This document shows positions 17,203 to 23,619 of a DNA stretch of 44,473 nucleotides, piece by piece. The stretch is from assembly GCA_017448795.1 (NCBI GenBank), contig JAFSKV010000007.1, positions 1-44,473 on the forward strand, read 5' to 3'. The notes beneath the pieces are model-generated. The model was not told where the DNA came from. It saw only the letters and a program-made list of their open reading frames with translations, and searched no databases. Source of the stretch: Synergistaceae bacterium. GTDB lineage: Bacteria > Synergistota > Synergistia > Synergistales > Aminobacteriaceae. The translations under genes and the position numbers were made by a program. Positions within the stretch are counted from its first letter, which is position 1, and each line of letters opens with the position of its first letter.

Positions 17203-17979
17203 CTATTTCCCGTCAGCAAGCACTAACACAACTTCCTGATTTGCGTCGTAAGGCTTCGTGAAATCCATCGTGGCGACTCTGTCTTCCGTAACAGTCAACG
17301 CCGAACATATCATGTCAATTTTCCCGGTCTCCAGAGCTTCAGGCAGTGCATCAAACCTGTAATCCGCAATCACAAGCTCCCTGTCCATTCTTCTGGCGAT
17401 CTCAGCGCAAAGCTCAATGTCAATCCCGGCGAATCCTGAAGGTGTCCTCAGCTCATAAGGAGGGAAAGAGGCCGCGCAGCCTACCCAGAGTTTCCCGCCC
17501 TTCGCGCCGACGTTCATATCGATTGACGAGGGGTCAGGGTCATCCTTAAGGTACTTGTCCATGATTGCCGCAAGTGTCTTGTCAGCAACAACAGCATCAA
17601 GTATCTTGTCTACTTCATCGCGCAGGGGATTCCCCTTCCTGAATGCTATTGCGTAATACTCAATGTCAACAGGCTCTGCGAGGATGCGGAACTCTGTGCC
17701 TGTTTCAGCGAAGTAACGCGCCGGTGTTTCGTCCATGACTGCTGCGTCAACGTCCCTGCTTCTGAGGGCGGCAATGATTTCGCCTATTGTCCCGAAAGAA
17801 ATCACCTGTCCTGAATCACCGCTGACTAATGCCTGTGCTAGGTATTCCGAGACTGAGCCGGACATTACGCCCACTTTTGCTGACTTGAGGGAATTAACGG
17901 AAGAGACTCCTGCGAATGACGCGCCCGACAAGAGCATGATGATGCATAATGCCGCGGAAAGTTTTACTGCTGACTTCAT
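17203..17979 (-). CDS. Amino-acid-type (family 3) extracellular solute-binding protein with swapped half-domains
   Basis: 258-aa secreted binding protein. Residues 1-23 are a signal peptide (MKSAVKLSAALCIIMLLSGA, then SFA) without a lipobox Cys. In the usual family order the first half starts with VGxxxxFPPYEF and carries GFDxDL, then the hinge leads to KVGVQxGT and YYGIAxRKG. Here the halves are reversed. Residues about 30-145 contain SLKSAKVGVMSGSVSEYLAQ, ALRSRDVDAAVMDETPARYF, IEYYAIAFRKGNPLRDEVDK and AAIMDKYL, the normal second half. Residues about 160-258 contain LWVGCAASFPPYELRTPSGF, AGIDIELCAEIARRMDREL, ETGKIDMICSALTVTEDRVA and MDFTKPYDANQEVVLVL, the normal first half. The gene is complete, with AAGGAGG before its ATG. 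No permease or ATPase genes are adjacent, so it may serve a system encoded elsewhere. Confidence 0.9.
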   Translation of the reverse strand: MKSAVKLSAALCIIMLLSGASFAGVSSVNSLKSAKVGVMSGSVSEYLAQALVSGDSGQVISFGTIGEIIAALRSRDVDAAVMDETPARYFAETGTEFRILAEPVDIEYYAIAFRKGNPLRDEVDKILDAVVADKTLAAIMDKYLKDDPDPSSIDMNVGAKGGKLWVGCAASFPPYELRTPSGFAGIDIELCAEIARRMDRELVIADYRFDALPEALETGKIDMICSALTVTEDRVATMDFTKPYDANQEVVLVLADGK

Positions 17980-18000
17980 GATTCATTCCTCCTTTGTATG

Positions 18001-18444
18001 TTATCTGAAGACCTCGCGGAAAAAGTCCCTTAATGCTTCCTGCTCGCGTCTTTTTTTCTCGCGGCGTTCGTATTCGAGCCTCTCCCGTTCGTAGCGATCC
18101 CGGTCATACTGCCTGCGTTCGTATTCGATTCTTTCGCGTTCGAGCTGACGGAGTTCCCTGCGGTCTCGTTCACGCTGTTCAAATTCGCGGCGTTCACGTT
18201 CTCTTTGCTCACGTTCCCGGCGTTCCCTGTCCCAGCGTATCTGATCCTGCCTCTGCATTTCCCTGCGCTCAATGTTGCGGCGTGCCTCTTGGAACCTTGG
18301 GCGTTCGTCGCGGCGCATCGCGGGGGGCGGCGGAGGAGGGGGCGGCAAACGTCTTGCAGGAGCGGCGGAGATTTCAGCGGTGAAGACTCCTAACGTTCCC
18401 AGAAGCACGGATGCTGACAAGGCTGTAGCTTTCCTGATGTTCAC
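18001..18444 (-). CDS. Secreted Arg/Glu-rich charged-helix protein, unknown
   Basis: 147 aa starting with GTG at 18444 (GGGAGA 9 nt upstream). Residues 1-28 are a signal peptide (RKATALSASVLLGTLGVFTA, then EISAA). A run of eight prolines follows near 34-41, then about 100 residues almost entirely R, E, Q, D, Y and K in short alternations (RERREREQRERERREFEQRE). Such sequences often form a single stable ER/K alpha helix. The tail is LRDFFREVFR. I do not recognise a family, and database hits would be dominated by composition. It lies 21 nt upstream of the binding-protein gene on the same strand, so the two may be co-transcribed. Confidence 0.75.
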   Translation of the reverse strand: MNIRKATALSASVLLGTLGVFTAEISAAPARRLPPPPPPPPAMRRDERPRFQEARRNIERREMQRQDQIRWDRERREREQRERERREFEQRERDRRELRQLERERIEYERRQYDRDRYERERLEYERREKKRREQEALRDFFREVFR

Positions 18445-18584
18445 TCTTAAGGTCTCCCTTCTGTTTGCGGATGGCGTGATTCTATCACATGGGATGAAGG
18501 GTTACGGCCGTGCTGTTCCTTTCTTGATGTGGCAGGGGATGCTGTGTTCTGCGCAGAATTTCTCCGTTTCACGGGCTTTGTCGT

Positions 18585-19274
18585 CTAAAACTCCTTATGC
18601 TTCCTGTAAGATGATACCCGCCTGCTGTAGTTTGTCCTCCCGAAAATAATCCTGTCAGTGAACGACACAGCATCAAGTATTCCCCCCAAGTCCTGCCGGA
18701 TGATATTAGGTGTCGGGTAAGGCTCAACACTGACCCACGTCCGGCAACCCAGCTCATGAAGGCTACGTAGGGCATCAATCCTTTCTTTGTATGGCGCGGA
18801 AAACGGCTCAATCTCCTTCCTGAATCCCTCATCAAGAGATACAAGGGTGATTCCGTATTCGTTCTTTGGCGACAATTCAGACAGCCCGGCGGGTAGGACT
18901 CCTTTTGTGAGGACAGTGCATCTTATTCCGGCAGCGTTGAGCTTGCGTATTGCGGCCATGCTCATTGCGGCTATCTCGTCATACTCGTACATGAATGGAT
19001 CTGTAGTGAAGCAAAGGTGAACGGACTCTATTTTGTCCCGGAGGCGCGGTATCTCCTTGTCGAGAAGCTCAAGTGTGTTGGAGACAAGGTAAGGCCTGAG
19101 CCATTCCTCATAGGATTTCACCTGCCCGAAGCGTTTCTTCATCATGAACGCATAGCAGGGGTAAAGGCATCCGTGAGCGCATCCCTGTACGTGGTTCATC
19201 GTGTAATTTCCGTACTCAACGCCTGTAACATATAGCATTGATTTCCGTGTGATGTAGCCTGCTACGTGCTTCAT
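18585..19274 (-). CDS. Radical SAM-like protein, CxxxCxxxC type, C-terminus lost by frameshift
   Basis: 229 aa as encoded. The N-terminal part has VQGCAHGCLYPCYAFMMKKR with Cys32, Cys36 and Cys40. The spacing is C-x3-C-x3-C, one residue longer than the radical SAM C-x3-C-x2-C. Later parts fit a spore-photolyase-like or 'mobile pair' radical SAM barrel: VHLCFTTDPFMYEYDEIAAM, CTVLTKGVLPAGL, GITLVSLDEGFRKEIEPFSA. After the stop, another frame continues with coding-like sequence (DDKARETEKFCAEHSIPCHI, then KKGTARP) to a stop at 18502. A missing T in the run at 18587-18590 would restore a 257-aa protein. Its start overlaps the upstream partner gene by 4 nt (ATGA). It is probably a recent pseudogene. 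Function is unknown; repair or nucleic-acid modification is possible. Confidence 0.75.
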   Translation of the reverse strand: MKHVAGYITRKSMLYVTGVEYGNYTMNHVQGCAHGCLYPCYAFMMKKRFGQVKSYEEWLRPYLVSNTLELLDKEIPRLRDKIESVHLCFTTDPFMYEYDEIAAMSMAAIRKLNAAGIRCTVLTKGVLPAGLSELSPKNEYGITLVSLDEGFRKEIEPFSAPYKERIDALRSLHELGCRTWVSVEPYPTPNIIRQDLGGILDAVSFTDRIIFGRTNYSRRVSSYRKHKEF

Positions 19275-19570
19275 TCCCGCGCCTCGTCATCAGTGAAGCT
19301 CACTGCCACGCGTGATAAGCTGTCGCCGTAAATCTCCCTGAGCCTGCCTTTGAGGTTCTTCATGAATCCTTCTGACGGGAAAACCGGGTGAAGGTCAAGC
19401 AAGCCCGATATTTCAGCTACCCGGACATTCTTCCTGCCTCTGAATTTTCCGTGAACATAGTGCGCGATGTCATCAACAGTGTAGCAATATTCATCAGCGG
19501 AATCATTGTCATCCGGGAAAATAAACACTCTCTGCCCGGCCTCACCTTTCAGCGCAGTGAATGATGTCAT
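19271..19570 (-). pseudogene. TcmP-like gene, C-terminal fragment (or small separate gene)
   Basis: 99-aa frame containing VFIFPDDNDSADEYCYTVDD and a winged-helix-like DIAHYVHGKFRGRKNVRVAE. Its ATG at 19570 lies inside the previous frame and lacks a ribosome site. The stop overlaps the start of the radical SAM-like gene (ATGA). The simplest reading is the tail of the TcmP-like protein after a second frameshift. A separate small gene is possible. Confidence 0.55.
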
Positions 19571-19844
19571 ATAGAAGCGCGTTGTTCACGTTGAAGAACG
19601 GGAATGAGGCGATGAAGTAATCCCGGTCATTCTTCACCCGGCGCGAGCGTATAATTCCCTCAATACAAGCCTCGTACTTTTTTCTGTCGCTTCCCCATTC
19701 AGCCAGCTCTACAATTTCTTTGCCGTAAGTGGACTCGTATTTTGCCACAGCTTCGGGAGATTTTGCCGCTCCTGCCGCCCTTATCGAATCTGAGAGCATG
19801 TGATTAATGATGACTTCCCCCCAGTGATTCAGGAAAGGCATCAA
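19542..19844 (-). pseudogene. TcmP-like gene, middle fragment
   Basis: Second open piece, from an ATG at 19844 (MMPFLNHWGEVIINHMLSDS) to a stop at 19542. Family-like sequence continues upstream of that ATG to about 19885 in this frame (FYDPYEATIDWDAL), so the ATG is internal. It has no ribosome site. Confidence 0.6.
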
Positions 19845-20302
19845 AGCATCCCAGTCAATAGTTGCCTCGTAAGGATCGTAGAATGTTTGCCTCTGACTCC
19901 GCAGACTTCATGACTCAATCTGCGCAGAAGAACATTGCAGTCCTCATTAAGGAAGCTGACGTGATAGTTCCCGCTGCCTTCCGGGATAAGGGCCTTGAGG
20001 TGGGCGATTTTCCAGGCTGATTTGTCGTTGAATATGACGCTGACGTTCTTTCTTGGGTATCTTGAGGCGGCTTCCCTAAGCAGTCTGTTTATGCGGACAG
20101 GAGTCCCGTATACTGTTTCACCCGTTTCACGATGCTTGTATTCCCCGCTGTTGCTCATGCAGTCTATGAAGATTAACTCCCCGCATGAAGAGTTGTTGAG
20201 CATGATTTCCTTCCAGTCCCTCACATAGCCTTCCACAAGCTCAAATTTCTTCACGGTATGAGGGCTTACTTCGTCGATAATTCCGTCTGTTTCGCGGCTC
20301 AT
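19841..20302 (-). pseudogene. TcmP-like gene, N-terminal fragment
   Basis: First open piece of the broken gene. It starts MSRETDGIIDEVSPHTVKKF with a strong ribosome site. It reads family-like sequence up to about 19885, then runs about 15 unrelated residues to a stop at 19841. If translated, it would give a 153-aa truncated product. Confidence 0.65.
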
Positions 20303-20380
20303 TCTTGCCCCTCCTTGTAATGGGATGAATTGAGATTCTAGCACAACGGTATTCCGTCATACGCGGCGGGCTTTGCGGCA

Positions 20381-20417
20381 AAACAAAACTCCCCTCAGCA
20401 CATGGCCGGGGGGAGTC
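20381..20417 (-). terminator. Rho-independent terminator after leuB
   Basis: Minus strand: GACTCCCCC and GGGGAGT form a stem over a 12-14-nt loop, then TTTTGTTTTG. It lies 23 nt after the leuB stop. Confidence 0.85.
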
Positions 20418-20439
20418 TCATTCCTGCATTCTTGTTCTG

Positions 20440-21501
20440 CTACAGCCTAGCGATTATCTCATCCTTCATCCTTGAGCCGCCGATTAGCGTTGTGCCTTCT
20501 GTGAAAATATCTCCCGTCCTCAGTCCTGCCTTAAGCACCTCGTCAACAGCCCGCTCTATCCTGTCAGCCTCATCATTCATCCCGAACGACCACCGGAGCA
20601 TCATAGCCCCGCAGAGTATCGTCCCGATTGGATTGGCCTTGTCCTGCCCGGCAATGTCAGGCGCTGACCCGTGAATAGGCTCGTACAGCCCGCGGTTGTT
20701 GTCGCCCAAGCTCGCGCTGGGTATCATTCCGATTGAGCCGACTATCTGGCTTGCCTCGTCCGACAGAATATCGCCGAACGTGTTTTCCGTAACGATCACG
20801 TCGAACTCATGAGGAACGCGGATGAGCTGCATTGATGCGTTGTCGACGTAGAGATGATTCAGGCTGACTTCCGGGTATTCTTTTGCCACGTCCTCGACGA
20901 CCTCGCGCCATAATCTGGAAACAGTGAGAATGTTTGCCTTGTCGATTGACGTTACTATCTTGCGGCGGTTCATGGCCATCTTGAAGGCAACGTGAGCGAT
21001 GCGGCGTATCTCGTGGTCTGTGTACTCCATGACATCACGGGCTGCCTTTTCGCCGTCTGGTGTGGTGAATGCCTCGTGCTTGCCGAAATATATTCCTCCC
21101 GTAAGCTCCCTCACAATGATGAAGTCGATTCCCTTGTCGGCAATGTCTTTGCGTAGGGGACATGCTGAGGCGAGGGGGGCGAAGATTTTTGCGGGGCGGA
21201 TGTTGGCGAAGACCTTTAGCCCTTTCCTGACACCGAGAAGCCCGCGTTCCGGGCGCAAATCGGGGGGCATGTTGTCCCACTTAGGGCCGCCGACTGCTCC
21301 GAGAAGTGTTGCGTCAGCTTCCTGGCAGATCTTGAGGCTTTCTGCGGGCATTGGTTCGCCGTATTTGTCGATTGCGTTTCCGCCCATTGAGACCTCGCGG
21401 AACTCGAACTGTCCGGGTGCTACCTTCTTGAGGACTTCGAGGGTCGCGCCAATGACTTCCGGGCATATTCCGTCGCCGGGAATTACTGCTACTTTCTTCA
21501 T
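20440..21501 (-). CDS. leuB: 3-Isopropylmalate dehydrogenase
   Basis: Third enzyme of leucine synthesis: NAD-dependent oxidation and decarboxylation of 3-isopropylmalate. 353 aa from the ATG at 21501, where the family starts (MKKVAVIPGDGICPEVIGAT) and AGGAGG lies 9 nt upstream. The longer frame to 21543 is not needed. Motifs: LLGAVGGPKWDNMPPDLRPE, the substrate-binding ANIRPAKIFAPLAS, RELTGGIYFG, IDKANILTVSRLWREVVEDV, NTFGDILSDEASQIVGSIGM and GSAPDIAGQDKANPIGTILC. It lies 5.7 kb downstream of leuD on the same strand, separated by unrelated genes. A weak -10 (TAATAT) lies about 45 nt upstream. Its expression is therefore probably uncoupled from the leuACD attenuator. Confidence 0.97.
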   Translation of the reverse strand: MKKVAVIPGDGICPEVIGATLEVLKKVAPGQFEFREVSMGGNAIDKYGEPMPAESLKICQEADATLLGAVGGPKWDNMPPDLRPERGLLGVRKGLKVFANIRPAKIFAPLASACPLRKDIADKGIDFIIVRELTGGIYFGKHEAFTTPDGEKAARDVMEYTDHEIRRIAHVAFKMAMNRRKIVTSIDKANILTVSRLWREVVEDVAKEYPEVSLNHLYVDNASMQLIRVPHEFDVIVTENTFGDILSDEASQIVGSIGMIPSASLGDNNRGLYEPIHGSAPDIAGQDKANPIGTILCGAMMLRWSFGMNDEADRIERAVDEVLKAGLRTGDIFTEGTTLIGGSRMKDEIIARL

Positions 21502-21631
21502 GTGATGATTCCTCCTTTGTGTGAACGTAATATTAGCACACACTGTGAGGGGGATTTAGTGAAGTATTATACGTAGATTGACTGATGACAGTTCATTTTT
21601 TTTTACACTAATCACGGAGGTGATAGGGGCA

Positions 21632-21952
21632 ATGAGTCTCAGGGAAAAAATTAATATATTATTCGATGCTGCTGGATCACGCAATACTACGCCAGCAAAG
21701 ATGAAGAGCGTGATTGACGGTCTGAAGTCTGAGCCGGAATTTGTTGGCACTGGTGCTTTGCGGACGGCACTGCAGGGAGCGTTACACATTGCCTTGATGC
21801 CGGGCAATGACGATGACTCGGAGCGCAGGTTAGGGGTAATAAGGGTGATTGCTGGTGCTGTTGCTGAGGATTGCGGAAGGGATTACGTGCGAGATGTGCT
21901 TGAAACACGCGGAAATCCCGAAAGCATCATAGGAAAAATTCTTGGTGAGTGA
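21632..21952 (+). CDS. Hypothetical 106-aa helical protein
   Basis: Small soluble protein beginning MSLREKINILFDAAGSRNTT at the ATG preceded by GGAGG about 11 nt upstream. The remainder (LKSEPEFVGTGALRTALQGA, ERRLGVIRVIAGAVAEDCGR, DVLETRGNPESIIGKILGE) is predicted mostly helical. There is no signal peptide, no membrane segment and no recognised family. It lies about 20 nt before the ankyrin-repeat gene on the same strand, so the two probably form an operon. It begins the accessory block between leuB and leuD. The local sequence looks more A/T-rich than the flanking leu genes, consistent with horizontal origin. Confidence 0.65.
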   Translation: MSLREKINILFDAAGSRNTTPAKMKSVIDGLKSEPEFVGTGALRTALQGALHIALMPGNDDDSERRLGVIRVIAGAVAEDCGRDYVRDVLETRGNPESIIGKILGE

Positions 21953-22035
21953 AGAAAGTAAGGTGATAATTCATAAGTGCAACGGATGATCTGTTCAGAG
22001 CCGCCAGCACAAAAGGTACATCAGCAAAAGAAATA

Positions 22036-22614
22036 ATGTACCTGATAAGGCAGGGCGCAAATGTAAAGGCTAGAACTCCCGAAGGTATTACGGTACTTAT
22101 GGGAGCTGCTGCTTGTCTGAATTGCGAATGTGTACAGCTTCTTATTGACGCTGGAGCAGAAATCAACGCCAGAACTACTGCGGGCTTTACTGCTCTGATG
22201 ATGGCGGCAAGGTACAACAATGATGTTGCTGTTACCCACGCACTTATTTATGCCGGAGCTGACGTAAATATCACCAACAAAGACGGGTTGACTGCGTTAA
22301 TGTATGCTGCAAATCGTAACCCAAATCCTAATGTAATCATATATCTTGTGAGGGCTGGAGCAGCTATAAATCATCGCGACAATGAATACGAGAAAACTGC
22401 ATTGATGATGGCTGCATGGAGTAATCCAAATCCTGCAATTGTGAGGCTTCTCATTGAGCTTGGTGCAGATGTTCACGCAAAGAACGCTGAGGGTACAACA
22501 GCCCTAGGTTATGCTGATTACGATGATACGACCCCGCAACGAAACAGCGAAGTTAAGTCTATCATCTGGGAAGCTATTTTTACGGAGGCAATACAACGTA
22601 AACTGAAGCAGTAA
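22036..22614 (+). CDS. Ankyrin-repeat protein
   Basis: From the first conventional start this gives 192 aa with about five ankyrin repeats, for example GITVLMGAAACLNCECVQLL, IDAGAEINARTTAGFTALMM, AGADVNITNKDGLTALMYAA and ELGADVHAKNAEGTTALGYA. Ankyrin repeats mediate protein-protein binding. No catalytic domain is present. The first repeat clearly begins further upstream: the frame is open back to a stop at 21967 and reads ATDDLFRAASTKGTSAKEIM before the ATG at 22036. In that extension the only start-like codon near the ribosome site (AAGGTGA, 21960-21966) is ATA at 21973. The real protein is therefore probably 213 aa with an ATA start, or an ATG was lost by mutation. The ATG at 22036 has no ribosome site. 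It probably forms an operon with the upstream 106-aa gene and ends at a plus-strand terminator. Confidence 0.85.
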   Translation: MYLIRQGANVKARTPEGITVLMGAAACLNCECVQLLIDAGAEINARTTAGFTALMMAARYNNDVAVTHALIYAGADVNITNKDGLTALMYAANRNPNPNVIIYLVRAGAAINHRDNEYEKTALMMAAWSNPNPAIVRLLIELGADVHAKNAEGTTALGYADYDDTTPQRNSEVKSIIWEAIFTEAIQRKLKQ

Positions 22615-22640
22615 TCGCAGAATGGATTAGGGCGAAAAAT

Positions 22641-22674
22641 TACTCCCCTGAAGATTTCTCCGGGGGAGTTTTTG
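22641..22674 (+). terminator. Rho-independent terminator after the ankyrin gene
   Basis: Plus strand ACTCCCC pairs with GGGGAGT over a loop of 13-14 nt and is followed by TTTTTG. It is 27 nt after the ankyrin stop. Confidence 0.8.
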
Positions 22675-22744
22675 TGTCTATAATCGTATCCCCTCTTCTT
22701 ACTTGCATGTGCTATGATACCCGCTCAAAAAGGAGCGTGATTTC

Positions 22745-23614
22745 TTGAAGTACAGCGCAATCATTTTGTCCCTGCTGTTCTGCCTGATGACTTGTAGTCT
22801 AGCTAGTGCTGAGACTCAAAGCATCGGCCTTAAGACTGTCGGCAATGCCCGCGAGCTTGGAGGCTACACTGTTTCCGACGGAAGGAAAATCAAGCATGGT
22901 GTTCTTTTGCGGACGGCGGCACTTTACGGAATCTCAAGCGATGACGTAACACGCCTCACGGAGGATTACAGGCTCTCAGTTATCGCTGACCTGAGAATGA
23001 GCTTTGAGGTTGCCCCCAAGCCCGACCCGGTTATTGACGGCGTGAAGTATGTCAGTCTCCGCGTCATCAACGAGGAACTTTTCACGAAGGAAGTCGAGAA
23101 GAAATTATCCGTTGAAGGCGGCGTTGTAGAGCGGCTGAAATTTCTTGTCGACAGCGGGATTGTGTCCTACGATATGTACGTCGGCTTCCTCGCGAGTGAC
23201 TCAGGCAAGAAGGCTTACCGTGAATTTTTCCGGGAACTCGTTGACCTTCCTGCCGGGCGTTCGCTTCTCTTTCACTGCACGCAGGGCAAAGACCGTACAG
23301 GATGCGCTGCCATGCTGGTACTTTCGGCACTGGGTGCAAGCGAGGATACCATCATGAAGGATTACCTGCTAACCAACGTATTCAACGCGGAAAGGATTGA
23401 CGGCCAGCGCAAGATGCTACACTCCCACGGCGTGAAAGAGTCAGACATTGAGATATACATGATGATTCTCGACGAGGTCAGCCCCAAGATGATGAATACC
23501 CTTCTTGCGTGGCTCAAGAAAAATTACGGCTCACCAGTCGGCTACATAACTGACGCGCTCGGAGTCAGCCCGGACGAAATCGAACACTTGAAGGCAAAAT
23601 TTCTTGAGGAGTGA
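22745..23614 (+). CDS. Secreted tyrosine-specific / lipid protein phosphatase (PF13350-like)
   Basis: 289 aa. Residues 1-22 are a signal peptide (MKYSAIILSLLFCLMTCSLA, then SA), so it acts in the periplasm or outside. Near the mature N-terminus, VGNARELGGYTVSDGRKIKH, then GVLLRTAAL, matches the start of the MptpB-like phosphatase family. IADLRMSFEVAPKPDP follows, and the active-site P-loop is FHCTQGKDRTGCAAMLVLSA near residues 177-196, with catalytic Cys in HCTQGKDRTG. The C-terminal helices are typical. The TTG at 22745 is supported by AAAGGAG 9-10 nt upstream and by the signal peptide. Its stop overlaps or abuts the start of the STAS-kinase gene, so the two are coupled. Relatives act on phosphotyrosine or phosphoinositides; the substrate here is unknown. 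Confidence 0.9.
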   Translation: MKYSAIILSLLFCLMTCSLASAETQSIGLKTVGNARELGGYTVSDGRKIKHGVLLRTAALYGISSDDVTRLTEDYRLSVIADLRMSFEVAPKPDPVIDGVKYVSLRVINEELFTKEVEKKLSVEGGVVERLKFLVDSGIVSYDMYVGFLASDSGKKAYREFFRELVDLPAGRSLLFHCTQGKDRTGCAAMLVLSALGASEDTIMKDYLLTNVFNAERIDGQRKMLHSHGVKESDIEIYMMILDEVSPKMMNTLLAWLKKNYGSPVGYITDALGVSPDEIEHLKAKFLEE

Positions 23615-23619
23615 TGACA

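Larger units (their letters stand above)
19271..20302 (-). pseudogene. TcmP-like (three-Cys-motif partner) gene, broken by two frameshifts
   Basis: Three overlapping frames together read as one protein of about 343 aa. Frame 1 (20302 to about 19885) holds SPHTVKKFELVEGYVRDWKE, ELIFIDCMSNSGEYKHRETG and GTPVRINRLLREAASRYPRK. A lost base near 19886 moves to frame 2, FYDPYEATIDWDALMPFLNH, then WGEVIINHMLSDS. An extra A near 19548 moves to frame 3, GEAGQRVFIFPDDNDSADEY, then a winged-helix-like tail. The HTxxKFE..., IDxxxxxGxY and GTPVR features resemble the three-Cys-motif partner (TcmP) family, which I recall sitting beside a three-Cys protein; the adjacent gene has CxxxCxxxC. The ATG at 20302 has AAGGAGGGG upstream. 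The ATG at 19570 of the last piece has no ribosome site, which favours a single ancestral gene. Confidence 0.7.

Noticed and set aside
16970-20302. Integrated element using tRNA-Ser(GGA) as attachment site
   Set aside because: No integrase gene and no second copy of the tRNA 3' end was found in the window.
21973-22614. Ankyrin gene as a eukaryote-like effector
   Set aside because: No export signal or effector domain is visible, and ankyrin proteins are common in bacteria. Nothing supports secretion into a host.
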